DNA of 19,943 nt, from assembly GCA_025936205.1 (NCBI GenBank), contig JAICTU010000118.1, positions 1 through 19,943 of the forward strand, read 5' to 3'. Shown piece by piece: positions 6,695 to 15,040 of this stretch; the first letter of the stretch is position 1; every line of letters begins with the position of its first letter. Under the pieces are notes generated by a model that saw nothing but the letters and a program-made list of their open reading frames with translations, was not told where the DNA came from and did not search any database. The DNA is from Polyangiaceae bacterium. Its GTDB lineage: Bacteria > Myxococcota > Polyangia > Polyangiales > Polyangiaceae. The position numbers were made by a program, and so were the translations under genes.

Positions 6695-7522
6695 ATGCTG
6701 TTTCGGAACCGGAGCGTACACGTCAAGACCGCGCGCGAAATTGAGCACATGAGGGTTGTCGGCCGAATGGCCGCCGAGACGCTCCATGCCGTGGGGAACA
6801 TCATTCGCCCCGGCATCACGACGGAGGAAATCAACGACTTCGTCCATCGAGACACGTTGCGGATGGGCGCTCGCCCTGCCCCGCTCAACTATCTCGGCTT
6901 CCCGAAGAGCGTTTGCACCTCGGTGAATCACGTCGTCTGCCATGGCATCCCGGGCGCGCAGAAGCTCGTGGACGGGGACATCATCAACGTGGACGTGACC
7001 CACATATATCAGGGCTTTCACGGTGACACTTCTGCGACGTTCTACGTCGGCACCCCCAGCGAAGACGCCAAGAAGGTCACGGAGATCGCCCGTCGCTGCC
7101 TGGAGCTCGGCATCAACGAGGTGAAGCCCGGGGCGCGCCTCGGCGACATCGGCGCCGCCATCCAGGAGTTTGCCGAGGGCCTCGGCTGCGGTGTCGTGAC
7201 GGACTTCGTCGGGCACGGTATCGGCCGCAAGTTTCATGAAGAGCCCAAAGTCAGCCACGTGGGGGTGCGCGGCCGTGGAGAGCGCTTGCGCGCGGGCATG
7301 ACCTTCACCATCGAGCCCATGATCAACCTCGGCAGTCACGAGGTCGAGGTGCTCGATGACGACTGGACGGCGGTCACCGTCGACGGATCCCTTTCAGCAC
7401 AGTTCGAGCACACGGTGCTGGTGACGGAGACGGGCTACGAGATCCTCACGCAGCGTCCGGGGCGGCTCGAGCACAGCGAGATTTTCCCCGATTATTGGGC
7501 TCAGCAGAAGCCCCTTGCATAA
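6695..7522 (+). CDS. map: Methionine aminopeptidase, type I
   Basis: Map removes the initiator Met from nascent proteins in the cytoplasm using a two-metal centre. The 275-residue product starts with the family pattern VKTAREIEHMRVVGRMAAETL. All five metal ligands are visible: D100 (INVDV), D111 (FHGDTSATF), H174 (VGHGIGRKFHEEP), E207 (FTIEPMI) and E238 (QFEHTVLV). The substrate-contact His is H83 in VCHGIPG. There is no N-terminal zinc-finger extension. The C-terminus runs about 20 residues past the core (IFPDYWAQQKPLA), a tail seen in some Map proteins. The start at ATG 6695 leaves a normal short leader, although no clear ribosome site is visible. It is not next to secY or adk, so it is probably a stand-alone copy. 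Confidence 0.96.
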   Translation: MLFRNRSVHVKTAREIEHMRVVGRMAAETLHAVGNIIRPGITTEEINDFVHRDTLRMGARPAPLNYLGFPKSVCTSVNHVVCHGIPGAQKLVDGDIINVDVTHIYQGFHGDTSATFYVGTPSEDAKKVTEIARRCLELGINEVKPGARLGDIGAAIQEFAEGLGCGVVTDFVGHGIGRKFHEEPKVSHVGVRGRGERLRAGMTFTIEPMINLGSHEVEVLDDDWTAVTVDGSLSAQFEHTVLVTETGYEILTQRPGRLEHSEIFPDYWAQQKPLA

Positions 7523-7828
7523 CGCGGCGCGCGCTCTACCCGCAGCCAGTTTGCCGCAGCCAGTTTTCAGCAGCCCATGCCCGAAAGCCCCTGTCGCACA
7601 GCGCGAGCTCACCAGTTTCGGTAGCTCGCGTGAACGGCAGCGACACGGCTCAACGGCAAAAGTCCGCTTGACGGATCTGGTGGCGGCTGACTAGCTTGCG
7701 AGCTCCCAAAGTTTGGGCTGGGTGCCCGTGGGATCGACTCTGACAGGCGGTTTTGCCCGGTCGGAAGCGTTTCCAGGTGGAGTGCGGTGCACCAGCGCTC
7801 CGAGAGCATTCGCCTAGGCGAAATCTGG
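7523..7828. other. Gap between map and the Fic-like gene
   Basis: No gene is visible. A 12-base direct repeat CGCAGCCAGTTT occurs at 7541-7552 and 7555-7566. No clear terminator for map is seen. A weak promoter candidate is listed separately at 7668-7697. Confidence 0.4.
7668..7697 (+). promoter_or_regulatory. Weak sigma-70-like promoter candidate
   Basis: TTGACG (7668-7673) matches the -35 consensus at five of six bases. TAGCTT (7692-7697) lies 18 bases further on and matches the -10 at only three of six. It would give a leader of roughly 125 bases for the Fic-like gene. This is a guess from sequence alone. Confidence 0.25.
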
Positions 7829-9904
7829 ATGGCGGCCGAAGCTAAGAAACCAAAACGCAAGAAGACCACGCAGCGTCCTCCCTCTCGACAGGCGGCCTCT
7901 CGACAGACGGCAGCCAAACCAGCAGAGGCTGGGAGGAAGGTCGCAAAAGCGGGGGCTTCAGCAGCGGCAAAGAAGCGTCCTGTGCGCGCCAGCGAGGCGC
8001 CGCGCGCTTCACAACCCCCTTCGGCCAAAAAGCCGCAGAGTGTTGCACCTCCTGCCAAGGGGGCTGGCAAAGCTGCGGATGCCAAGAAGAAATCGGCACT
8101 GCGCGACCGTGAAAAGGCCACGCGCGAGCGCGAAAAGGAGCGCGAGCGCCAGGAGCGCGAGAAAGAACGCGCTCGGCTGCTGAAGGACAAGGAGCAGCAG
8201 CGCCTGCAGGCGGAGCGCGAGAAAGAGCGGCTCCGAGCGCAAAAGGACAAGGAGCGCGAGAAGCTCAACCGCGAGAAAGAGCGCGCCAAGCAGGAGCAGC
8301 TGAAGGCGAAAGAGCGCCAGAAGGCCGAGCGCGAGAAGGAAGCCGAGCGGCAGCGCCTCCAGCGCGAGAAGGATCAGCAGCGGCTGCAGGCTCAGCGCCA
8401 AAAAGAGCAAGAGCGCGCCGACCAAGCCAAGGCCAAAGCCCAGCAGGTGGCGGACAAGGCCAAGGAAAAAGCCCGGCTCGAGCAGGAGCGGGAAGACGCC
8501 CGTCTCCGCGAAATTACTGCCAAAAAGCAGGAAAAAGACCGGCTGGCGGCCGAAAAGGTCGCCGAGCGCGAGCGGCAGCTGGCTGAAAAGCAGGAAGAGC
8601 GCGAGACCCAGCGTCTGGCGAAGGAAGCCGAGCAGGCCCGGCTCAAGAGCGAGAAGGAAGCGGAACGAGAGGCCCAGCGCCAGGAGAAGGAAGCGGAGCG
8701 GACGCGGCTCAAGGCCGAGCGTGACCAAGAGCGCGTGCGCCTCAAAGCCGAGCGTGACGCGGAGCGCGAGCGCTTGAAGGAAGAGGCTCGTCGCCAGCGC
8801 GAGGAAGAGCGCGCTCGTCGCGAGGCGGAGCGGGACGCTTTCCGAAAGGCGAAGGAGGCGGAGCAGAACCGCATCCGTACCGAGCGAGCAGCGGCACGCC
8901 GAGCCCTCGAAGGCCGCGTGGCGAAGGCCAGCGGCCGCGCTGCCGGTGGCGCACGCGCATCGACGACGACGCGCGTGTACAGCCCGAGGTCGATTCCGGA
9001 CCAGTCCGGTACGCGCCGCGGGGATGGCGCTCCGATCTCGACGCTGATCAGCCAGCCTCCGCCCTCCAGTGTGGAGCGAGCTCCCGGTTACGTTCCGAAG
9101 CCCCGGACCCTTCCGCCTCCTCCCCCTCCTCCGGAGCCCCCGGCGACGATCGAGGAGCGCTACACGAAGGTGCTGGAGCGGCTCTCGCATACCAGCGAGG
9201 AGTTCCGGGCCACCTACGAGGAAAACTTCCTGATGTCGTGGATCCATCACGACAGCGCGCTCGAGGGTGTCGTGTACACGTACGACGAGCTGCGCACGGC
9301 GGTGAACCCGAATGTGACGGTGGTGCCCGACTCCAGCTTGCAGTCCGTGTGCGAGGAGATCCGGCGCCACAAGGCGGCGATCGAGGTCGTGCGCGAGTTG
9401 GGTGAACGCAAGCGCCAGCCGGCGACGCTCGACCAGCTGAAGCGCATCTATCTGACGCTGCACCCCGAAGAAGGCGATCTCAAGACGGTGCGGTACCGCA
9501 AGGAGATCCCGCAACACCGAATGTACTTTCACGAGTACGCGGCACCCGACAAGATCCCCTACAAGGTGCGGCAGATCTTCGACTGGCTCAATGGGCCCGA
9601 GCCGAAGAAGCTGAAGAGCCCGCTGCGCGTGGCCGGGCGGGTTCACTACGATTTGATCCGCATCTTCCCGTTCGCCAAGGACAGCGGCAAGGTGGCTCGC
9701 CTGTTCATGAACATGTTGCTGCTGCGCGCGGACTATCCGCCCGCGATCCTGCACTCGACCGAGCGCCAGCGCTACTACGAGGCGCTCAAGGGCTCGCCCA
9801 ACACCATCTACAACATGCTCGAGAGCGCCATCGTGAATGCGCTGCAGAGCATCGATCGCCAGCTCGGCACGCAAGACACGCGCTTGCGAGCCATCGTTTC
9901 CTGA
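7829..9904 (+). CDS. Charged-helix protein with inactive-looking Fic-like domain
   Basis: The 691-residue product has three parts. Residues 1-90 are Lys/Ala/Pro-rich and disordered-looking. Residues about 91-365 are an almost unbroken run of Glu, Arg, Lys and Gln (REREKERERQEREKER style), typical of a single alpha-helix or long coiled coil. After a Pro-rich linker (P429-P438), residues about 440-691 resemble a Fic domain: a helix with SALEGVVYT (476-484), like the inhibitory S/TxxxE-G/N helix, and RVHYDLIRIFPFAKDSGKVARLFMN (from 604) aligning with the Fic core HPFxDGNGRxxR. The catalytic His is Phe (F613), and D, G, N and R of the loop are K, D, S and K, so AMP transfer is unlikely. Start ATG 7829 is preferred over GTG 7787 because AGGCGA precedes it. 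Confidence 0.85.
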   Translation: MAAEAKKPKRKKTTQRPPSRQAASRQTAAKPAEAGRKVAKAGASAAAKKRPVRASEAPRASQPPSAKKPQSVAPPAKGAGKAADAKKKSALRDREKATREREKERERQEREKERARLLKDKEQQRLQAEREKERLRAQKDKEREKLNREKERAKQEQLKAKERQKAEREKEAERQRLQREKDQQRLQAQRQKEQERADQAKAKAQQVADKAKEKARLEQEREDARLREITAKKQEKDRLAAEKVAERERQLAEKQEERETQRLAKEAEQARLKSEKEAEREAQRQEKEAERTRLKAERDQERVRLKAERDAERERLKEEARRQREEERARREAERDAFRKAKEAEQNRIRTERAAARRALEGRVAKASGRAAGGARASTTTRVYSPRSIPDQSGTRRGDGAPISTLISQPPPSSVERAPGYVPKPRTLPPPPPPPEPPATIEERYTKVLERLSHTSEEFRATYEENFLMSWIHHDSALEGVVYTYDELRTAVNPNVTVVPDSSLQSVCEEIRRHKAAIEVVRELGERKRQPATLDQLKRIYLTLHPEEGDLKTVRYRKEIPQHRMYFHEYAAPDKIPYKVRQIFDWLNGPEPKKLKSPLRVAGRVHYDLIRIFPFAKDSGKVARLFMNMLLLRADYPPAILHSTERQRYYEALKGSPNTIYNMLESAIVNALQSIDRQLGTQDTRLRAIVS

Positions 9905-9922
9905 GGCGCCGACAGGTGCCTC
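9903..9922 (+). terminator. Hairpin at the stop codon of the Fic-like gene
   Basis: GAGGCGCC (9903-9910) pairs with GGTGCCTC (9915-9922) over 8 bp including one G-T pair, with a GACA loop. The left arm starts inside the TGA stop (9902-9904). No T-run follows, so it is either an atypical terminator or a transcript-end stabiliser. Confidence 0.45.
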
Positions 9923-9969
9923 GGGATGCCGCCTCCAGGCGCGGCTTGGGCGTTCGCCTCACGCGCGCC

Positions 9970-9992
9970 AGCCGCGCCTCGCGGCGCCGGCT
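9970..9992 (-). terminator. Hairpin between convergent genes
   Basis: AGCCG and CGC (9970-9977) pair with GCG and CGGCT (9984-9992) with a single bulged C and a 6-base loop. It lies 65 bases beyond the stop of the minus-strand sigma-54 activator and 66 beyond that of the Fic-like gene. No T-run is present, so a role in termination is only suggested by position. Confidence 0.35.
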
Positions 9993-10056
9993 CGGCAAGC
10001 GCGAGGCATCGTAGGGCGCTCGGCGGCGGTCGGCGGAAGCCGCCTGGCCGCGGCGC

Positions 10057-11529
10057 TCAGCCGCTGGCTTTGCGCCCCGAGCGCTTCGACGCCCGGCGAA
10101 AGTTCGAGCGATCGAGACCCGCCTGGCGCGCCGCCTCGGAGATGTTGCCGCCCGTGCGGCGCATCACTGCCGAGAAGTACGCATCATCGAACATGCTGAG
10201 CGCGCGCTGCTTGGCCTCGCGATACGGCAGATGGGCCAGATCATCAGGCAGCGCACCTCCCATGCTCACGCTGGTTTCCTCCGGCAGAGAGGGCGCCAGC
10301 GAGTGGCGCGCGCACGGCAGATGCTGCGGGAGGATGGTGTCCTCGCGGCAGTACACCAGTGCGTGTTCCATCGCATTCTCCAGCTCGCGCACGTTGCCGG
10401 GCCAGTTCTGGCTGCGCAGCACACGCATTGCCTCATCGCTGATCTTGACAGCTTCCCGCCCCTGGCGCGCGGCGTACTTGCGCAGGAAGTGATGGGCCAG
10501 GATCGCGATGTCGTCTCTGCGCTTGCGCAGCGGCGGCAGCTCGATGCAGATCACATTCAAGCGGTAGTAGAGATCCTCGCGGAACTTGCCCGCGGCGATC
10601 TTGGTGCGCAGATCCACGTTGGTTGCGGCGAGCACGCGCACGTCAACCCGCCGGGTCTCATTGGTGCCGACTCGCTTGATCTCGCCCTCTTGCAGGGCGC
10701 GCAGCAACTTTACCTGCGCGAGCGGTGGCAGATCGCCGACCTCGTCCAGGAAGATGGTGCCCTGATCGGCAGCCTCGAACAGACCTTCACGCGTGGTGAT
10801 GGCGCCCGTGAACGCGCCGCGCACGTGGCCGAAGAGCTCGCTCTCGACGAGATCCACCGGGATCGCCGAGCAGTTGACGGCGACGAACGGCTTGTTGGAA
10901 CGTGACGAGTGTTCGTGAATGGCACGGGCCGTGAGCTCCTTGCCCGTGCCGCTCTCACCCAACACCAGCACCGTCGAGGAGGTGGGTGCGACACCCACCG
11001 CCAGGCGATACACCTCCTGCATGCTCGGCGTGTTGCCGATCAGCTCGCCGAACGTCTCCTTCTGCTCCAGCTTGCGCTCGAGCATCTCGGTGCGAGTCAG
11101 CAGGCGCCGCCGCTCTGCCGCCTTGGAGACGGTGAGCACGACCTCGTCGTTCGAGCGAAACGGCTTCTCCAGGAAATCGTAGGCGCCCGCGCGCACCGAC
11201 TTCACGGCCACCTCGACGTCGCCGAAGGCCGTCATCATGATCACTTCCACGCCGGGATGGCTGACGCGCAGATTTTCGAGCAGCTCGAGCCCGTTCATCT
11301 TCGGCATCATCAGGTCGACCAGCGCGACGTGAACGCGTTCACGCTCCAGCAGAGCCAGGGCCGCGGCTCCGTCCTCTACCGGGATGGCATCCATCCCACT
11401 TGCGGCCAGCATGCGCACCACGCTCCGGCGCAGCGTGGGTTCATCGTCGACGACCAGAACGCGAGTGGCACCAGCTTTGGCGAGGCGAACTTGAGGTGCC
11501 TCGGAAGGAGCATTGGCGAGGTTCAGCAT
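10057..11529 (-). CDS. NtrC-type sigma-54-dependent response regulator
   Basis: The 490-residue product is a phosphorylation-controlled activator of RNA polymerase with sigma-54. The receiver (about 22-135) has the acidic pair in VLVVDDE, phospho-acceptor D72 (LVDLMMPKMNG), T100 and K122 (EKPF). The AAA+ domain has Walker A GESGTGKE (191-198), the sigma-54-contacting loop GAFTGA (238-243), Walker B GTIFLDE (257-263), and WPGNVRELENA (376-386). A Fis-type helix-turn-helix closes the protein (about 460-484). All key residues are present. ATG 11529 is chosen because GGGGA lies a short distance upstream; a longer frame starts upstream without such a site. No histidine kinase is adjacent, so its partner must be elsewhere. 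Confidence 0.95.
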   Translation of the reverse strand: MLNLANAPSEAPQVRLAKAGATRVLVVDDEPTLRRSVVRMLAASGMDAIPVEDGAAALALLERERVHVALVDLMMPKMNGLELLENLRVSHPGVEVIMMTAFGDVEVAVKSVRAGAYDFLEKPFRSNDEVVLTVSKAAERRRLLTRTEMLERKLEQKETFGELIGNTPSMQEVYRLAVGVAPTSSTVLVLGESGTGKELTARAIHEHSSRSNKPFVAVNCSAIPVDLVESELFGHVRGAFTGAITTREGLFEAADQGTIFLDEVGDLPPLAQVKLLRALQEGEIKRVGTNETRRVDVRVLAATNVDLRTKIAAGKFREDLYYRLNVICIELPPLRKRRDDIAILAHHFLRKYAARQGREAVKISDEAMRVLRSQNWPGNVRELENAMEHALVYCREDTILPQHLPCARHSLAPSLPEETSVSMGGALPDDLAHLPYREAKQRALSMFDDAYFSAVMRRTGGNISEAARQAGLDRSNFRRASKRSGRKASG

Positions 11530-12065
11530 GTCTTCCCCAGGGGAGATGCAAAAAGAAACGTGACCAGTGTAGAGCAATCTGCCGCGAGTCGTGAACGCTT
11601 CTCGCAGAACAGCACATCGAATTTTGGAAGACCCACACGGGAGCCAGACATCTCTCGTCTCTTACTTTTGACGGCACTCTTGGCTGAATTCACGGCGCAT
11701 CGATCGCGCACGCAGGGCGTCACTTCTGACACTCTGCGCTGTGCTGAAACATCGAAGGCGTCTCACGCGTTGCACCGTGCTGCGTTCTCGAGAGGATCTG
11801 GCTGTTTTTGGCGGGTGCTCGCGCACGTTGTGTCGGTGTGCATGCGGCGCATGGTACCCGGTGAGCTCTGCGCTTCGATCGCACGCCGAGGTTCACCTAC
11901 TGTTGCCTACCTTTAACGCCTGTCTGCTCAGAGCGTCTACTTCTCGACTGATTTTGAGTTTCACCCGGCAGTACGCCTCGCACCCTCGAACTCCCGGGCT
12001 GCGCGACCCGGCAAAGAGCGCTGGCTTTTAGCCTGCGTGCCGCCCGCTTCGACTAGGATCACGGC
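11530..12065. promoter_or_regulatory. Divergent control region, 536 bases
   Basis: The sigma-54 activator and the bactofilin are transcribed away from each other, so this should hold both promoters. No gene is visible. A weak promoter for the activator is listed separately. I looked for a sigma-54 site (GG-N10-GC) near the activator start: a TGGTCACG motif is followed by TTGC, but the spacing is 14, so it does not fit. Bactofilin has AGGA about 8 bases before its ATG. Confidence 0.45.
11566..11595 (-). promoter_or_regulatory. Weak sigma-70-like promoter for the sigma-54 activator
   Basis: On the minus strand TTCACG (11595-11590) and TACACT (11571-11566) are separated by 18 bases, each matching four of six consensus bases. 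The -10 lies about 37 bases upstream of ATG 11529. Support is limited to sequence match and position. Confidence 0.3.
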
Positions 12066-12428
12066 ATGCAATCCACGCTCGTCGACGTCGAGCTCACCGC
12101 GCTGCTCGGTCGCGGCACGCGCTTCGAGGGCAAGCTCACCTTCGATGGCAGCTTGCGGATCGATGGGGCCTTCGTGGGCGAGGTGCGCAGCCAGGGGGTC
12201 CTGGTGATCGGCGAAGGTGCGCAGGTTCACGCGGACGTCGCGGTCGGCGCGCTGATCGTCAAGGGCGGCACGCTGCGGGGCAACGTCACGGCGCGTGATT
12301 CGATCGAGCTGCAGGTTCCCGCGCACGTGACGGGCAATCTGCGCGCCCCCGAGATCTCCATCGATCGCGGGGTCCAGTTCGCCGGTGAATGCACCATCGA
12401 ACCCCGCTCGGACATTCCCGAGCTGTAG
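12066..12428 (+). CDS. Bactofilin (polymer-forming cytoskeletal protein)
   Basis: Bactofilins self-assemble without nucleotides into filaments that scaffold cell-shape or chromosome-positioning proteins. The 120-residue product is the bactofilin beta-helix with short flanks: ALLGRGTRFEGKLTFDGSLRIDG, then GEVRSQGVLVIGEGAQVHADV, VGALIVKGGTLRGNVTARDSIEL and HVTGNLRAPEISIDRGVQFAGEC show the repeating Gly-plus-beta-strand register. The unstructured tails are shorter than in some family members. No peptidase or ParB gene is adjacent. The start has AGGA upstream. It ends 33 bases from the convergent coiled-coil gene. Confidence 0.93.
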   Translation: MQSTLVDVELTALLGRGTRFEGKLTFDGSLRIDGAFVGEVRSQGVLVIGEGAQVHADVAVGALIVKGGTLRGNVTARDSIELQVPAHVTGNLRAPEISIDRGVQFAGECTIEPRSDIPEL

Positions 12429-12461
12429 CGAAACGGGGGGGCGCTCGCCGTTGTACCCGGG

Positions 12462-12959
12462 CTATTCCGATGAGAAGGCCGCGAGCATGCTGGCGTTGAG
12501 CCGCTCCAGCTCACGATCAATCGCGGAGAAGTCTTGCGACTCGCCGGAGGACACCGGGGGACGCGGCGGGGTCGGGATCTTGGCGCTGCGAGGCACAGGC
12601 TCCTCGGCGCGGGGCTCCAGCATTGCGCGCGGCTCGGACATCGTCCGCGGCTCCAGGGCGTGGCGATCGATCCGCTCGCGCAGCTTGTCGTGCGCGATCC
12701 GCCAGCGGTCGCATTCGGCGATCAGCTCCGCCAGCTCCGCCCGGACCTGCTCGAGCTCCTCTTCCCAGAGGGCCATCTCCGTGGCGGCATCGCCCGCGCG
12801 CTTGGCCAGGCTCAGCTGGTCGGCGCTGCCCAGCTCGCCACTCAACGTGTCCCGAGCCCGGGCCACGGCCTTCTTCAGGCGGAACAACCGCCGAACAGCA
12901 TCTTCCGGTCTCTCGCCGTTGTCGGCGCGCGCTCGATCTGCAATTCCCACCCTGAACAT
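12462..12959 (-). CDS. Coiled-coil protein of unknown function
   Basis: The 165-residue product has a long helical segment (about 18-105) with heptad-like spacing (AVRRLFRLKKAVARARDTL, then ALWEEELEQVRAELAELIAEC), then a Pro-rich stretch in which EPR recurs (ALEPRTMSEPRAMLEPRAEE), and a final short helix (FSAIDRELERLNASMLAAF). I do not recognise a family. ATG 12959 gives a product that begins MFRVGIADRARADNGERP; a longer frame upstream is Cys/Trp-rich and looks non-coding. No clear ribosome site precedes this ATG, and GC-alternating sequence lies just upstream. It lies 162 bases after the sigma region 4 gene on the same strand and may belong to that operon. Confidence 0.7.
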   Translation of the reverse strand: MFRVGIADRARADNGERPEDAVRRLFRLKKAVARARDTLSGELGSADQLSLAKRAGDAATEMALWEEELEQVRAELAELIAECDRWRIAHDKLRERIDRHALEPRTMSEPRAMLEPRAEEPVPRSAKIPTPPRPPVSSGESQDFSAIDRELERLNASMLAAFSSE

Positions 12960-13121
12960 TCTAGCGCGCGGAGCGCGCAGCGCGCCGCAGCTGCAGAGCT
13001 TTTTAACCTCTTGAAACCTGGCCCGGAAGTGTGGCCACCAGCTCTCACAGCCGGCTCCGGGGAGCCCAGGCTGTGTTGCAGCGGTGCAGCGCACATTTAC
13101 CGCATTTTGGCCCGGCTGCGA

Positions 13122-13865
13122 TCAGCTCTCGAACAGGCCCAGATCCAGCGCGCGCTCCTGGTCCTGCGCGTACTCGGCCTCTTCCCCTTCCCACTCTTCA
13201 GCCTCGCCTTCGCTTTCGCTCTCGCCTTCCCCTTCGCCGCTGGCCGCTGCGGGGTCGATGCCGCGCAGCTCCGCCTGGGACAGCACCGGGAGGCGCCGCT
13301 TGCCGACGGGCCCCTCATCGACGAAGTCGCGCAGAGCCATCATGTCGCGCAGGGCTTCGAGCTTGGCCAGCGCCTTGACTTCCACCTGCCGGATGCGCTC
13401 GCGGGTGAGGTTCATGATCGCGCCCACGTCTTCCAGCGTCGTCCCTCCGCGGTCGGCCACGTCCAGGGCGCACGAGTCGCCCATCTCCCAGACTTCGAGG
13501 TCTGGAAAGTTGAGCTTGATGGCGCCCGTGCGCGGCGACACGTCGACGTACAGGTGGTGCTTGCACGAGACATAGGGGCAAGGGCGAGCGCCGCCCTGGC
13601 ACGCACTGCGTACGCGGGGCTTGTTGTAGTCGTCCTCGGGGTACAGGAGCCGACCGATCTCGAGCTCGCGCTTGGTCATGCGCTTCACGCTGATCGTGCG
13701 GGCTCGCACGGCGCGCTTGCGGCGTGAGCGGCGCTGCTCGCGCGTGATACCATCGCCGATGGCGAAGTCGGCGGGCGCATCGCCCAGTTGGGGATCGGCG
13801 TGCTCCTCCTCCACCTCCTGTGAACCTTCCGGGACCAAACACGCCTCGAGTTTCCTAGCATTCAT
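13122..13865 (-). CDS. Sigma-70 region 4-like protein without region 2
   Basis: The 247-residue product has an acidic N-terminal part, a basic stretch ([15 protein letters not shown], about 42-56), a conserved-looking central block with a Cys/His cluster (C89, C96, C101, H103, H104 in [16 protein letters not shown]) and [12 protein letters not shown], then a clear sigma-70 region 4 helix-turn-helix: [27 protein letters not shown] (about 143-169). Region 4 normally binds the -35 promoter element and the RNA polymerase flap. Regions 2 and 3, needed for -10 recognition and melting, are absent, so it is not a complete sigma factor; a polymerase-associated regulator is more likely. The C-terminus is very acidic ([20 protein letters not shown]). 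ATG 13865 has GGAGG six bases upstream, better placed than GTG 13868. Confidence 0.85.
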   Translation of the reverse strand: MNARKLEACLVPEGSQEVEEEHADPQLGDAPADFAIGDGITREQRRSRRKRAVRARTISVKRMTKRELEIGRLLYPEDDYNKPRVRSACQGGARPCPYVSCKHHLYVDVSPRTGAIKLNFPDLEVWEMGDSCALDVADRGGTTLEDVGAIMNLTRERIRQVEVKALAKLEALRDMMALRDFVDEGPVGKRRLPVLSQAELRGIDPAAASGEGEGESESEGEAEEWEGEEAEYAQDQERALDLGLFES

Positions 13866-13930
13866 CACTCGCCTCCGACCCTTGCTCTGCTTCCGCTCGC
13901 CACCACGCCCACGACCCGCCCCGCCCTGCC

Positions 13931-14467
<537 letters not shown>

Positions 14468-15040
14468 GACTCTTTGCCGCTTGCTCGAGATACACGAGAC
14501 CCGGCGCACACCTGTGCGGCCGAACCCCAACGCCGCGATAGACCTCGCCGGCGCAATTCTGTTGTTGCCTCGATCGCACTCGCGGCGCGCCCGTTACGCT
14601 CGCGCACGCTCGGGTGAAGCCACCCGAAGATGCTCGCTCGATTGAACTCGCAGCGACCTTGATTCGTTTCTACTCGGGGTGCGGGGCGTTCCCCGCTGAA
14701 GCAGCCGCCTGCATCGATCTCGATCCAACGAAGTGTTCGAGAGCAGACATGCCGAGAAACTACGGCATCAACGCAGACGAATATAATCTACTGAGTGGAC
14801 CCATGGAAACATCTTTTCTCGCGAAAATTTGTGAGAGTCACAGCGGCAGCAGCACGAGGCTGCTTCATCTTCGAGATCTGACAGCTGCTGTCACACCAGG
14901 GCCGCGCGGCTCAAACTGCAGGCGCGCGCTTTCCGAGCAGCGACCGCGCACGGCCCCGGCGAACGTCGAAAATCGCCTCGCTTGCTTCTCCTACACTTTG
15001 CGCTCGCTCCCCGGAGATCCGAGCACTAGCCTGGGCCATC
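14468..15040. promoter_or_regulatory. Divergent control region with palindromes, 573 bases
   Basis: This gap separates the MerR-like gene (minus) from the alpha/beta hydrolase (plus), so both promoters should lie here. It is less GC-rich than its surroundings around 14760-14840. TATAAT occurs exactly at 14782-14787 on the plus strand but without a good -35; on the minus strand the same spot reads TATATT with TTTCCA 18 bases upstream. Two palindromes lie further right: GTGA-GAG-TCAC (14831-14841) and TGACAG-CTG-CTGTCA (14879-14893). An open frame of 150 codons (from 14614) crosses it but has no recognisable content and overlaps the hydrolase start. Confidence 0.45.

Noticed and set aside
6362..7339. 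N-terminal extension of the exported protein through the map gene
   Set aside because: It would run antisense through map and bury a clear signal peptide inside the protein.
8009..9874. Long minus-strand open frame of 621 codons opposite the charged-helix/Fic-like gene
   Set aside because: It is the antisense of a Glu/Arg/Lys codon run, giving Leu/Phe-rich nonsense. The plus-strand frame has a recognisable Fic-like domain.
11543..11565. Sigma-54 promoter upstream of the NtrC-type gene
   Set aside because: TGG and GC elements are present, but 14 bases separate them instead of 10.
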